Shown: positions 10,865 to 22,352, counted from the first letter of the stretch. The stretch is 64,000 nucleotides of DNA from Tolypocladium sp. Sup5 PDA-1 (GCA_000750105.3 JPHH03000004.1:434001-498000), one strand, 5' to 3'. Notes: generated by a model from the sequence alone, not told the origin. Numbers and translations are program-made.

Positions 10865-12801
10865 ATGAGCTTGGTTACCTTTGACACCTTTGCAAACGTC
10901 ATTGACGGCAAGCTTGTTTCCACAACAAGCACCCGCCATGGCATCAATCCCGCAACCCTAGAGCCGCTTCCGCCCGTGCCAGTCAGCACTCGCGAGACAG
11001 TCCACGATGCCGTCGCTGCAGCCAGGCGTGCCGCACCAGCATGGGCCGAAACGACGCTGAATGACCGACAGCAGAGAGTTGTGCAGTTCGCCGATGCGCT
11101 GGCGAGCCACGCCGCTGATTTCGCCAAGATGCTGACCCTGGAGCAAGGCAAACCTGTAGGAAACCGCCAGAACAGGGACATGAAGGCGATGTTTGTCCTC
11201 TAACTGACAATTGTGTAGCTCTCCGGCGCCAAAGGTGAGGTCGCTCAAGGTGTCCGCGTATTAAAGGGCGTGGCGAAGCTTCCGTTCCCCGAACAGGTCA
11301 TCGAAGACACGGAGCGACGTCGCGTGATGACACGATACGTACCAGTTGGTTAGCGAGGCATCCATGGAGTTGTGGTCCGGCATCAGAGGCTGATGATGAG
11401 CAGGCGTGTGCGTCGGAATAGTTCCCTGGAACTGTAAGCTGACGAGGCCCGGCTGTTCTGGTTGCTTGTACTTGGCTGACCTTCTTAGTTCCCATTTCCC
11501 TGGGTTCGTGGTAGAATCTTACATTGTGTGTACAACGGCTCACGCGGTGGTCAGCTACGTTCAAGCTGGGGCCGGCTCTCGTCGCGGGCAATCCAATCAT
11601 CCTGAAGCCTTCGTAAGTATGCCGACACCACATCGCTTTGCAACTGCTAATGTGGGCCGAGGCCATTCACTCCTTACTGCGGAATCAAGCTGGTAGAGCT
11701 TGCTCAGCACTTCTTCCCTCCCGGCGTTGTCCAGGTATTGAGCGGCGACGACAGCCTCGGGCCGTGGCTCACTGCGGATCCTGGCGTGGACAAGGTGTCT
11801 TTCACCGGCTCGACGGCGACGGGCATCAGGGTAATGCAGAGCTGCGCGCAGACTCTCAAAAGGGTGACCCTTGAACTGTTAGTCCATGTTGGCTGTCGGC
11901 TTCCGAGTACGAAAACTGACGAGTCAGGGGCGGAAACGACCCGGCAATTATTTGCTCCGATGTAGACATTACGACGGTTGCGGCAAAGGTCCGTATCATC
12001 TCAGCCATGAGCCCGGGAGAATACTCACTTACGCTTCCTCCAAGGTTGCACATCTCGCTCTTTACAACAGTGGACAGGTAAGTCGAGATACAGTGTCCGC
12101 ATCAGGCTTGACTTACTCACGACTTCTTGCAGGTCTGCGTCGCCATCAAGCGGGTTTACGTTCACTCGTCCATCTACAAAGACTTTGTCGCAGCCATGGT
12201 GCAGCGCGTCAAGTCATTGGTAGTAGGAGACGGAATGGATGCGGCTTCTGTCCTCGGGCCTGTGCAGAACGTGATGCAGTATCAGAAACTCAAGAACATG
12301 GTCGCGACGATCAAGTCGGACAAACTGAGCGTGGCGGCCGGGAACTTGCAAGACACGTTTCCAGATAAAAAGGGCTACTTTATGAACCCAGTTGTGGTCG
12401 ACAACCCGCCAGATGAGTCCGAAATCGTCGAGGAGGAGCCATTTGGTAGGAACAGACGTCCCCGGTTCCCAAACTCGATGACAACTAACCTCCGCGCAGG
12501 GCCTGTGTTCCCCGTGATGCAGTGGGATACCGAAGAAGAGGTGATAAGGCGAGCGAATAGCACAAGCGCTGGGCTCGGCGCTTCGGTCTGGTCCAACGAT
12601 GCAAACCAGGCGAGCCGAATCGCGAAGCAGCTGCAAGCCGGCAATGTCTGGATCAACTGCCACCTAGAACTCCAACCGAACGCAGCATTTGGCGGTCACA
12701 AGCAAAGCGGGATTGGCAGCGAGCTGGGGCTGGAAGGTCTAAAGGCGTACTGCAACGTCCAGACTGTCTACCACGATAAACGGGGGTCATCCCGACTGTA
12801 G
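10865..12801 (+). CDS. Aldehyde dehydrogenase with C-terminal SRL (ten small exons)
   Basis: Predicted 482-aa NAD(P)-dependent aldehyde dehydrogenase. The raw sequence looks broken, but nine short introns restore one open frame: 11156-11218, 11349-11403, 11434-11488, 11504-11554, 11613-11661, 11878-11927, 11989-12044, 12078-12132 and 12446-12499. Exon 4 is only 15 nt and exon 3 only 30 nt. Conserved elements then appear in order: IVPWNFPIS (oxyanion Asn), KPSPFTPY, FTGST, the general-base Glu in LELGGNDP, the catalytic Cys in NSGQVC, EEPFGPV and the C-terminal GGHKQSGIG. The sequence ends GSSRL; SRL is a recognised PTS1 variant, so a peroxisomal location is likely. The intron at 11989 uses an atypical GTCCGT donor. 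The substrate is unknown. It shares a promoter region with the CoA ligase and precedes the transporter. Confidence 0.85.
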
Positions 12802-13734
12802 TGAGGTTTCACGTCAAGCACTGATCCACAAATAGGGGCTTCTCCTCCTTGTTTTACTCTTTTTCAATTCAACGTCTTCCGCAGGAGCATGACAAGTCTC
12901 CGTTCTGCCCTCCGAGGTGTGAGACCCGGTAAGAGCCTTCGGCAACTATTTTGATCTCCCCCATACTTTCATTTTCTCCCATTCCCGCCGTTCCTCACTA
13001 CTTTCTAAGCTACGTCAAGATTCTATAAAAGCCAATATATTACAGGTTCGCTCTTTACAAATACGAGGGCTACTTCTACCTCTAGTAATATACTCATTCA
13101 GTGGAATTTTATATACCTCTCATAGCCTAATTTCCAAATAGCCACCAAGTACCTTGCAGTACTTGTAACCCTTGCAAGGTATAAAGTTAGAGCCTTCGCA
13201 CACTACTGTAGAAGAGATTATCCGACGCCTGGATGTCACTCGGACCCGGATAAAGATGATGCTGTGAGGTCTCACCACGGGCTGCTTAGTTTCAATGTAT
13301 GGCAATCTGATCGTCGCATCGTTGGTCCCCACTAATGACGCCCCCATTGGGCAATTGCACAAGCACGATCATTCCGCATCGCATGGCGACATATCATTTC
13401 ACACAAGTTGGGCGCCTCAAGTTTATGCGTTCCGTCTGCGTCCCGTCTGCGTTCCGTCTGTCGACAACCAGGGATGCTATTGCGCGATGTGAGCAACATT
13501 ATTATGTACGAACTACGGACTAGCACTGTAGTGTATGTACCTTTGGTCGGCTTGGTTTATAAAACGGCATCAAGTACCGACATGTAAATTCATGACTGCT
13601 TCGCGGCTTAGGTGCCATTTAGGAAGAGCTCAATGCCAGATTCAACACTCATTACCAGCCAAGCCCGGATCTAAACAATATTCAAAGTATTGGGTGCCCG
13701 GTTCCTAGGCAGCTTCCGGGGCTCGAGATACACA
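12802..13734. other. AT-rich gene-free region, possible relic DNA
   Basis: About 930 bp with no supported gene. From about 12830 to 13250 the base composition drops sharply toward A+T and TA dinucleotides are frequent, unlike the GC-rich neighbours. It contains an imperfect inverted repeat TACCTTGCA/TGCAAGGTA (13150-13181), a repeated AGAGCCTTCG (about 12932 and 13190), and an 11-bp tandem repeat at 13427-13459. This could be a decayed, RIP-like repeat remnant or simply an AT-rich terminator plus promoter; it also holds the transporter promoter. Confidence 0.4.
13427..13459. repeat. 11-bp tandem repeat, 3 copies
   Basis: Three tandem copies of GCGTTCCGTCT (the middle one has one T-to-C change) lie upstream of the allantoate-permease-like transporter. 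Confidence 0.85.
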
Positions 13735-15552
13735 ATGGCGGACCTCAAGACAGAATCGCTACCGGATCTCAGTGACGGCACAGGCGGACTTGAAACGACA
13801 TCCGAGGTCAATGAGAAATCACTACTGCGAAAGATTGACGCGAAGCTCCTACCAGCCGTCGGCATTCTCTATCTCCTCTCGTTCCTGGACCGCAGCAATG
13901 GTGAGCTTGCTTCACAGCATCGGAAGAGATGTGATTCAACCCAACTAACAGCGTAACTTGTAGTTGGCAATGCCCGGATCGAGGGGATGGTAGATGACCT
14001 TCACATGAGTATGAGCTCTCGGTGAACCAATTGACTCATGAGAAGGCTCTAAATCTGTCATAGCTGGGAATCAATACCTCACGGGGTTGACTCTATACTT
14101 TATTGGCTACGTCCTCTTTGAGGTTCATTCCCTCCCTCGTCTCTTGAATCTCCTCTGTTATGTATAATCTGACAGTACATACTCAAGATCCCCTGCAACA
14201 TCATTCTCAAACGGACAACCCCCCGGCTATGGCTTCCTACACTCACAATTGCCTGGGGCATCGTCGCCACGCTCCTGGGTGTTGTGCAAAGCCTCACTGG
14301 CTTCTTCGTGGCGCGGTTCTTCCTAGGCGTCACGGAAAGCGGCCTGTTCCCCGGCGTCGTGTTTTACTTCTCCATGTGGTATAAGCGGCGGGAGCGACAG
14401 TACCGGATATCGCTGTTCTTCAGTGCTGCGTCGCTCGCCGGCGCATTCGGCGGTATCCTTGCATACGTACGTACACAAGACGGGTTCCATGGCGTGTTGA
14501 AGTATCTGACGAGAGGCTTTGTAGGGAATCGGAAAGATGGGAGGCGTTGTGTGGGATAACGGATGGCGATGGATCTTCATTCTCGTGAGTTGCGAGCTGT
14601 TGTATAACTCCTGAAGCCGGAGAACGCACTAACTTTATTGCAGGAGGGTATTACTACTGTTATTGTAGCCTTTGCAGCATACTGGTTCATCGAGAACTAC
14701 CCCGATACCTCCAAGTTTCTCACAAAAGCAGAACGTCAATTCGTTCATGCCAGGCTCGCAGCGGATAGCGATGCCGCCAATCAGGAACAATTCAGTTGGG
14801 CTGCGGTTCTGCAGGCGTTTCGCGATCCGAACTGCTGGCTGTATTGTTTGGGGTTTCACACGATGAGTTTGCCGCTATACACCCTGTCTCTCTTCCTGGT
14901 AAGACCCCAAATTGGAGTGCATGATGGATGGTTGAGCAATTGCAACTAACTACCTACACATTAGCCAACCATCATCAAGGATCTTGGGTATACAGCAGCC
15001 GTTGCCCAACTCCTAACCATCCCTCCCTACGCCGTGGCATTCGTCAGTACACTCGGGGTCGCAGTCACCTCGGAGAGGCTTGGGAAACGAGGAGTCTTCA
15101 TCGCTGGGTCTTCAGCTACCGCCGTGATCGGATACATCATTCTGCTCGCAAACACCAATCCCACTGCTCGACCCGGAGTATCGTATTTGGGTACCTTCTT
15201 CGCCGCGGCTGGCATCTACCCGGCAACGGCTCTCGTTCTCTCGTGGCCCGCGATCAACGTCTCGGGCCAGACGAAGCGATCGGTCGCGAATGCTATGCAG
15301 ATTAGCATTGGCAATTTGGGGGCGGTGCTGGGGACACAGCTGTATCGTGCCAATGATGGGCCGAAGTTTGTTGTCGGTCACTCGATGGCGCTGGCGTATC
15401 TTGTTGCCAACACGGTCGTGGTTACGCTTCTCGCGTGGAGGCTGAAGAGACAAAACGAAGCAAGGGCCGCGGTTGTGGAAGAGGTCAAGGATGTTGGCGA
15501 GGCAGTGGACTGGAAAGGTGACGAGGATCCCCGATGGAGGTTCGAGTACTAA
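13735..15552 (+). CDS. MFS transporter, allantoate permease (Dal5)-type
   Basis: Predicted 483-aa major facilitator of the anion:cation symporter group that includes yeast Dal5, Tna1 and Vht1. Seven exons; introns at 13901-13963, 14009-14063, 14123-14187, 14467-14524, 14585-14643 and 14899-14964 all keep phase. Family signatures seen after splicing: LLRKIDAKLLPAVGILYLLS and FLDRSN at TM1, GNQYLTGLTLYFIGYVLFE, RFFLGVTESGLFPGVVFY (TM4 region), MWYKRRERQYRIS, and WRWIFILEG after TM6; twelve TMs are expected. The start was chosen at the ATG in CACAATGG; an in-frame upstream ATG at 13690 would add 15 residues. These transporters usually carry organic anions (allantoate, nicotinate, vitamins, aromatic or short-chain acids), which suits an uptake role for the adjacent ligase/dehydrogenase pathway. 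That link is inference. Confidence 0.87.
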
Positions 15553-15712
15553 GAATGCGTGATATCTCTTTCGCCAACTATGGTATCCTGACTAAATTAC
15601 AAATGCCACGAGACGTACGCCTTTCCAACGCTAGAATGCCAAACAAAATAGAGAGGGTATATGCAGATGGATGGGCAAACATGAAATACCTGCGAAGCTT
15701 TTCAAGCTCTTT

Positions 15713-15740
15713 CAAAAAAAAAAAAAAAAAAGAAAAAAAA
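15713..15740. repeat. Poly(A)-rich tract
   Basis: A run of about 18 A, then G, then 8 A, lies between the converging transporter and AT-hook genes. It may serve as a T-rich 3'-end signal for the minus-strand gene or be simple replication slippage. Confidence 0.8.
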
Positions 15741-15757
15741 GGCCCAAGTTTGGAACG

Positions 15758-18386
15758 TCACCGCGGTCCCATGCCCTGGTACATATGGTGTCCGTGCAGC
15801 TGCGTCGGGCTGCCGAGCGCGGTGACCGCTGCCGCTTCCTGGACGTCTCGTTCGGTAAGGCCGTAGTCCATGTTCAGGTAGCTCTGCTCTCCGTAGCCGT
15901 GGAACGAGTTCATGTGTCCCTGCGCCGCACCCTGAGCGCGTTGTTGGTTGGTGTACCCATGGGCCTGCCGAGCTCCCCCGTGTACTTGCTGTTGTAGCTG
16001 TGCCCTGGTAGTGGCGACGTTCCTCTGCGGAGGCACCCCGGCGGTGCCCCTTCCTCCGGAGCCTTGCCTGCCCATGTGCTGTGCGTATTGAAGGTGGCCG
16101 CCAGTTACGCCGCGGCCAAAGGTGGCCCCTGGACGACCACCCGGGCCCATCTGACTAGCCATCTGCCGCTGCTGTTGCTGCTGCTGAGCGTAAAGCATCT
16201 GAGGCGAGATATTGGCTTGCTGTTGTCCAGCTTGCGGTGGTCCGCCATAGGCGCCCGCAGCCTGGCTCCTCGGCCGTGGCGGGCCATCTGCCTGCATAGG
16301 ATGGTGCTGGCGTTGTTGATCCGTCCCACTCAGGTTCGGCGGCTGCTGCTGCGAGTTCGGAGTATAGAGGCGCTCCGGCTGCTGCAGCTGTGGCTGATGA
16401 GGCTGTTGGTTCTGTTGCACACTCTGGCCTGACCCCGTTCTTGTATTGGGCGGCCTGTTGCCGGTAGAGTTCTGAGGATCAAGGCTCCTAGACGCTGACA
16501 ACGGCGGCGAGGCGCTACTGAGGCTTTGGTGGTTCAAGGCCGGCGATGCGGTTGTATTGGTTGGCAAGGTCTGTGAGTCTGTGCCAGCTCCTGGCTGTTT
16601 GTGGGTCTCCTTGGAGATGCGTCGCCGCTTCGCTCTCGGGCCTTGCGGGCTTGAAGCTGTATTCTGAATCGGTGCGTCAGCTTGAGCCGTCGCCCCATCC
16701 GCAGGTGCCTGGCTGTCGTTCTGGACCGGTCGCTTCGCGCTCCTTTTTCGAGACGGAGCCTGGGCGCCAGCGGTTTTGGCGGGGCGACCATCTTGTGCGG
16801 ATGGGAGCTGTTGCCGCTGCGGCTGCGGCTGGCTTTCAGGTAGAGTCGGCGTCGGGCCAGTGTCCGGGGGAGGCTGGGTGCTTGCTGTAGCCGCCGGTAA
16901 CGCTGCGTCTTTCCCCGGAACGGTGCTGGGAGGACCCTGCATCGTAGCTGGGCCATTCGGTGTCCCTTCTGGTACGGCAGGCGTGTGCTGGCCAGCAGTT
17001 GGAGCATGAGGCAACGGGTTGGTCGCGGTCTGGGCTGGGGCGGCCGGTCCCGCGCTGGTGGGATCGGAGGCTCCCTGAGGAAAGCCGGGGTAATACTTGG
17101 GGCGGTTCTTGGATCCCTTCGGACGGCCTCTTTTCCTTGCACCAGGGGTGCCTGTAATGCTGGAGTCTGGATTGAGGCTGCTTCCTGGTGCCGCCCCGGA
17201 CGGTGCCGTCGCCTGGGTTGACGAGGGTTGGGGGCCAGCATCGTTTGCAGCGTTGCTGGACGACGCATTGCCAGGGTCGTGCTCGTCTACTAGGAGTGGC
17301 TGATTCGCGTCTCCTGGTCCCGACAGAGCAGCAGTAGCAGACGAGGGGCGAGGCTTCTTGGTGCCCTTGTCCTTGCGCACCTTTGAGCTCTTGCTTCCCT
17401 TGGGTCGTCCTCGGGCTCTTCTCCCGGCCGCGTAGGGGCTGGCGCCAGACGTTGGCTCGGGGGCGCCCCAGCCAGAGCGGCCTGCCACGGACGATAGCGG
17501 CGGCAGATGCAAGGGGGGCCCGATCGCGCCAGGATTTTCCACGGGAGGGTAGATCTCAGAGAGCCATGCCACCAACAGCAGACCAGAGCCGTTTGTCGCC
17601 GCGCTGTTGGGGAACAGGCCGTCTGGCGGAGGCGGCGCGTCGGGGACGCCGCCAAAGTATGCCACCGCCTTGCACAGCTGGTCCACCACCAATACGGGGT
17701 GTAGGGTGCGCAGAAGGGTGAGAAGGCGAGCCTGCTCAGCCTTGGTCTCTTGCGGCGATGGAGCCCTTGGCGGCGGCGGCGCAGCAGGGTTTGGCCACGA
17801 GTAACCCGCAGCAACCGCTGGGCTGGCGGGCCTCGGTGCTGGAGCTGCAGTGCTTGGAGCTGCCCCAGTCGTTGCAGTATTAGGCGCCGCCCTGGTCGTC
17901 TGGGGATGCGGCTGGTCGGTATGCCACGCCGACTTGCTTCGCCTGACGGGCTGCCATCCAGCCAGGTTGGCGCGCCTCGCCTGGGCCGCCGTGCCCTCGC
18001 TCGTCCGTTTCGCGGCGGCGTTTCGCTCTGAAGACTTGGTCTCGGTCATGTCGATGTGCATTACAGCAAAGTTGCCACGACTATTGTCGGTCAAGCCCTG
18101 AAGCTTGCTGGGGACCGGGTTCCTGACGCGGCCATCCCTGTGGAAGCCGCTGGGCTCCTCGGCATCTAGATTACGGCATTAGCTCCCTCTCGGCCATGTT
18201 GCGCTGCGCGCGCAGACAGCATGACAACGGACCTCGGTTCGAGCTGCCGCCAGGAGCGGGAGGCGGCGCGTCAGGCGTGGAAGAAGACGCTGGCGGCGCG
18301 TCGTTGTTGTCGCTGTTGTCGGTCGGCTGGCCGTTGGGCTCGCCGTTCGTCGGGGTCGCGGCAGCTGCGAGGATAGAGTCGATCAT
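15758..18386 (-). CDS. AT-hook, low-complexity nuclear protein
   Basis: Predicted 853-aa protein of two exons. Exon 1 (18386-18233) starts MIDSILAAAATPTNGE; a 67-nt intron (18232-18166, branch GCTAATG, acceptor ATCTAG) joins it in phase to a region reading EEPSGFHRDGRVRNPVPSKL, the kind of ordered stretch expected of a conserved N-terminus. Two AT-hook motifs are visible: ARGRPKGSKSSK and RKRGRPKGSKNRP (GRP cores that bind the minor groove of AT-rich DNA). An ordered-looking helical stretch RLLTLLRTLHPVLVVDQLCK lies near residue 155. The remainder is Pro/Gln/Ala/Ser-rich and probably disordered, with a poly-Gln run near the C-terminus. Role is likely chromatin or transcription regulation; the exact family was not recognised. 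Because of low complexity, extra introns in the second half cannot be excluded. Confidence 0.7.
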
Positions 18387-19167
18387 CAGCGAAGTCGAGG
18401 TCTAAGGCATTCATCGCAGGGAGACAAACGCGCGGCTGGGGCCATGGCGACCAGAGGAGTCCCGGGCTCAGGGCGAGCGCCGGGAGATCTGCCACATTCC
18501 CTCTGGAGTCGAGGTCTCTGACCAGGAGTTCGGGTGCGAACGAGTTTGCGACGTCTCGCATGTTCCGCGAAGGCGAGGTCAGTCGGTCTCGGCGCCTCTG
18601 CCGCTGGGTCGCAGGCTGAGCGCCGTATACCTCGACGTTTTGCGGTGCTGTTGCTGGGCGGTGTCTGGGTCGGGTAAGCGAAGCTCTCACAGTCTCCCGT
18701 CTCTCGGAGATGGATCCATGGATGCAGGGATTGGGGCCGAGTCTAAGGTACGGATACGGACTACAGTATCCGTAAGGTGCCTAGTGGTGTGCGGGTCGCT
18801 AACAGCGGGAACGAGGGGCATCGTCACAGGTCCGTTCAGCGGCCTTGGACAGCCCAGGGCCTGCTGGCCCGTCAGCGGTCAGAGCCCGTGGCGTCCCCAC
18901 TGGCTACGTCGCCAGCAGGCCATTGGATGCGGTGGCTGAGAGGTGGGAACCTGATGCTCTATCCGTACTCCGTAATAACACCACCGACCTCCGACGCCAG
19001 CTAGACGACGCACCTCGACGACATCTCCATCAGGCTCGTGGCAGAAGAGAGCGGCTGCTGCAGTTCCACAACCACGCGAGCCTGGCCTCGTCTCCCCTTT
19101 CCTTTCCGCCTCTCCGCTCTCCTTCCGTACTCGTCGCCCTCCTCCGCGCAGCGCAACCGCCGTCGCC
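18387..19167. promoter_or_regulatory. Divergent promoter between the AT-hook gene and VMA5
   Basis: About 780 bp with no supported exon. It contains an inverted repeat TACGGATAC (18749-18757) / GTATCCGTA (18766-18774) and a second TCCGTACTCCGTA-like stretch near 18962. The last 150 bp before VMA5 are pyrimidine-rich, as in many fungal housekeeping promoters. Confidence 0.5.
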
Positions 19168-20632
19168 ATGTCGACCAAGTACGCTGTGGTCTCGCTGCCC
19201 CTCGGCGGCTTCGACTCGAGCAACCGGGACGACGCCGTCTCGGCTCTGAGCGCCACCATCTCGCCCGACAATGGCACCGTCACGCCCTTCAACATCCCCG
19301 ACTTCAAGATCGGCACCCTGGATGCCCTCGTCCAGCAGGCCGACGACCTGGCCAAGCTCGAGGCAACGTGCCAGGCGGTCGTGGCCAAGGTTGGCGACTC
19401 GTTGCGCCAGGTCCTCAACAACGACGAGGAGCGGATCGCCTCGTACAAGATGGTCAATGATAGTCAGTGCTGCGCATCGACCGGCACACCCACACGACGC
19501 TGACAGCTTCCGCACAGAGCCGACGGACCAGTACCTTCGCAACTTTACCTGGAACAAGATCCGATACCGAGCCGACAAGTCTCTGGGCGAGCTCATAGAC
19601 ACACTCCAAAAGGTTTCAATGTGCCTCCCGTGAGCTACACTGGGCGAGGTTGCTGACTCCAGCTATCCAGGAGCTTGTTACAGTGGACAACGATGTCAAG
19701 ACCAAGTTCAACCAGTACAACTCGGTCAAGACGAACCTCGCCTCTCTGCAACGACGCCAGACGTAAGTACGGTGGATCGCCACCACGACACCGTCCGCTA
19801 ACGAGCCTCCTCCACTGCAGTGGTAACCTCGCCACCAAGTCGCTGACCCCGATCGTCGATCCCAAACTCCTGGTCCAGGACTCGGAATACATCGAGACCC
19901 ATCTCATCGCCGTGCCGACGAACGTGAAGCGGGAATTCTTAAAGACATACGAGACGCTGTCTCCCATGGTCGTTCCCCGTTCCGCGATCGAGCTGGACCA
20001 CGACGACGAGTTCACGCTGTTCGCAGCGGCGACGTTTAAGAAGCACAGCGCCGACTTCATCCACAAGTGCAGAGAGCAAAAGTGGACGCCGCGGCAGTAT
20101 ACATATGTCGAGGGTGGCCGGGAAGAGGAGCAGCGCGAGCTGGACCGAGTGACCAACGAGGAGCGCAAGGTCTGCGGCGAGGCCCTGCGCATGGGACGGA
20201 CCGGATGGAGCGAGAGCGTCATGGTCTGGATCCACGTCCTGACGCTGAGGGTGTTTGTCGAAGCGGTCCTGCGCTACGGCTTGCCGCTGGAGTACGTCAC
20301 GGCCCTGGTCAAGGTACGTGAAAGAGAGGCCACTCGATTTGCTTCATCTCGAGCGTTGTTGCAGCTGTTCATCCATACGCTGCTCATTATGTTTCTGGCA
20401 CTCGCTGACATGCTGCGCCACGCAGACAACGCTGAAGCTGGCCCCCAAGGTCAAGTCTGCGCTGGACTCGAGCTACTCGTACCTCGGAGGCAACGCCTTT
20501 GGCCGGGACAAGCGCGGGCGGGTGACCAAGGACGACGCCGCCATGAGCTCGGAGATGGCGGCCGCTGGGCTGGGGACGGGAGAGGGACACGAATACACGG
20601 CCTACGTCTACTACGAGTTGGAGTTTCCTTGA
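19168..20632 (+). CDS. VMA5: V-type proton ATPase subunit C
   Basis: Predicted 393-aa subunit C of the vacuolar H+-ATPase, the stator subunit that links V1 to Vo and controls reversible disassembly. Length matches yeast Vma5 (about 392 aa). Five exons; introns at 19463-19517, 19613-19670, 19763-19820 and 20314-20425. The last intron (112 nt) is longer than its neighbours. Recognisable segments: N-terminal YAVVSLPLGG, LRNFTWNKIRYR, and the C-terminal half with EFTLFAAATFKKHSADFIHKC, GWSESVMVWIHVLTLRVFVE and the final AYVYYELEFP. The protein acts at the cytosolic face of vacuole, Golgi and endosome membranes. It is convergent with the APS kinase gene. Confidence 0.95.
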
Positions 20633-20874
20633 TGCGACTATAGCGGAGGCGCGGGAGGAGGATGAGCCCGCGCACATGCATGGATTGGACGCCTGTATTC
20701 TACCTCTTCTCATGATGAAGCAGCCCCCTGCGAATGACGCTCGCGGGCTGAAGTCGACCAGACAGCAGCAGTTTTCTAAACAACAAGCCCCTCTAGAGTG
20801 TAGTATGTATATGCACGCAGTTGCTCTCAGCCTCTGGCAACAAAACAAGTCATGGTATTCCTGGTCCCTTCCGC

Positions 20875-21605
20875 CTAGTCCAGCTTGACGTAGCCCTCGT
20901 CGGCGAGCCACTTTGTGATCTGGGCGACGCACTCCTCGACCGAGTTCTCGTGGGTCTTGATTGTGATTTCGGGGCTGGCGGGCTCCTCGTAGGGGGCGGA
21001 GATGCCGGTGAAGTCCTTGATCTCGCCGGCGCGTGCCTTTTTGTAGAGGCCCTTGGGGTCGCGCTGCTCGGCGACGGCGAGGGGCACGTCGACGAAGACC
21101 TCGACAAAGGGGATGGGCTCGTCGCCGGCGTCGGTGGCGGCGTGCAGCTGGCGGGCGAGGTCGCGGTCGGCGCGGTAGGGGGAGATGAAGGAGGTGATGG
21201 CGACGGTGGAGGAGTCGGCGAAGAGCTTGGCGACCTCGGAGATGCGCCGGATGTTCTCGTTGCGGTCCTTCTCCGAGAAGCCCAGGTCCTTGTTGAGCCC
21301 GAAGCGCACGTTGTCGCCGTCGAGGCGGTAGGCGGCGCGGCCGAGGTGCAGCAGGTGCTGCTCGAGGGCGGTGGCGACGGTCGACTTGCCCGAGGCGGAC
21401 AGGCCGGTGAGCCAGATGGTGAGGCCGCGCTGGCCGCGGAGCTGGTTGCGCTCGCGGCGGGAGAGGGACGGGTGCCAGGTGATGTTGCTGGGGGCTGTTA
21501 GCGAGGATATCGCGAGATGCATGTCATATGGCGGGGTAGATGGAGATGGAGGGGTAGATTGGCATGGAGGAGAGGAGGGGCCATGGGAAACACGTACGTT
21601 GCCAT
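20875..21605 (-). CDS. MET14: Adenylyl-sulfate (APS) kinase
   Basis: Predicted 206-aa cytosolic APS kinase: adenylyl sulfate + ATP to PAPS + ADP, the second step of sulfate assimilation. The coding start is an 8-nt exon (21605-21598, Met-Ala plus two bases of the next codon), followed by a 110-nt intron (21597-21488) and one long exon. This gives the typical fungal N-terminus MATNITWHPSLSR. Walker A is GLSASGKS at residues 31-38; LDGDNVRFGLNKDLGF and RNENIRRISEVAKLFADS form the APS-binding region; FISPYRADR and the lid follow. Without the tiny first exon a longer unspliced frame gives an unrelated low-complexity N-terminus, which I rejected. Confidence 0.95.
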
Positions 21606-22352
21606 TGTGAGTCTCTTGTGAGGGACGGGACAGCAATCAGCGTCTATCAGCCTTCTGTTGCCGGGTATGAAGAGAGTTGATCGAGGGTCGGGTCGTCAAG
21701 CGAGACACACAGTAAGCACACGTCTATATGCGAGAGAGGAAGAAAGCGGGAGAGACTTGAAATAAGTGAGCCTTTAAAAAATCTACAACGTCCGACATCT
21801 ATCAATGGATCGTGCCCCCAGAGAAACCCACTTCTCGCGGCTGCTTGTGCATCTTTTCGTTAGCAGGAGAGCTCGTCATTGTGGCGGCCGACGAGTAAGA
21901 ACGCAGCGCGATGGCGACAGCCCGGGCGGGCGGGATGGCGTGCGACAGCCCGACGTCTCCACCACCCCATCGCTCCTCCAAGGTACGAATGCCTAAATCC
22001 ACGCGGCTATTTCCAATGTACTCCTCCCGCAAATTACGAAAGAAGTGAATACCATCTATAGTATGCAGTATGCAGTATGCAGTATGTACATTCGTCGTCG
22101 CTTGTTTGTTCGTGTTGCCGCCCTGTTATACCCCCCCGCTTCTTGCATCTCCGGGCCGTGCCCGACTGCCGCGGCGCCCGGTTGCGCCGGAGATGCCGGG
22201 GGCAAGTCCGGGTTGTGTAGCATCGCGAGGTGAAGGAGGAATGGCAGTGGCCATGCAAGGGTCCGTCTTTGCCGGATGTTGTAATAATGCTGGGTCTATA
22301 TGCGAGTGTAGTGTGATATACCGGCGTCGAGTAACGGACTGTCGCCATTGCC
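21606..22352. other. Intergenic region upstream of MET14 and downstream of the thioesterase
   Basis: About 750 bp containing the MET14 promoter and the 3' end of the thioesterase gene. A 7-bp microsatellite is present at 22060-22086. No gene was seen. Confidence 0.5.
22060..22086. repeat. AGTATGC heptanucleotide repeat, 3.9 copies
   Basis: Perfect tandem AGTATGC units in the intergenic space between MET14 and the thioesterase gene. Confidence 0.9.

Noticed and set aside
10865..12801. Aldehyde dehydrogenase as a pseudogene (apparent stops and frame changes)
   Set aside because: Nine GT-AG introns with consistent phase restore a full-length enzyme with all catalytic residues.
4783..15552. Secondary-metabolite biosynthetic cluster
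   Set aside because: No polyketide synthase, NRPS, terpene synthase or tailoring P450 is present; gene content fits catabolism better.
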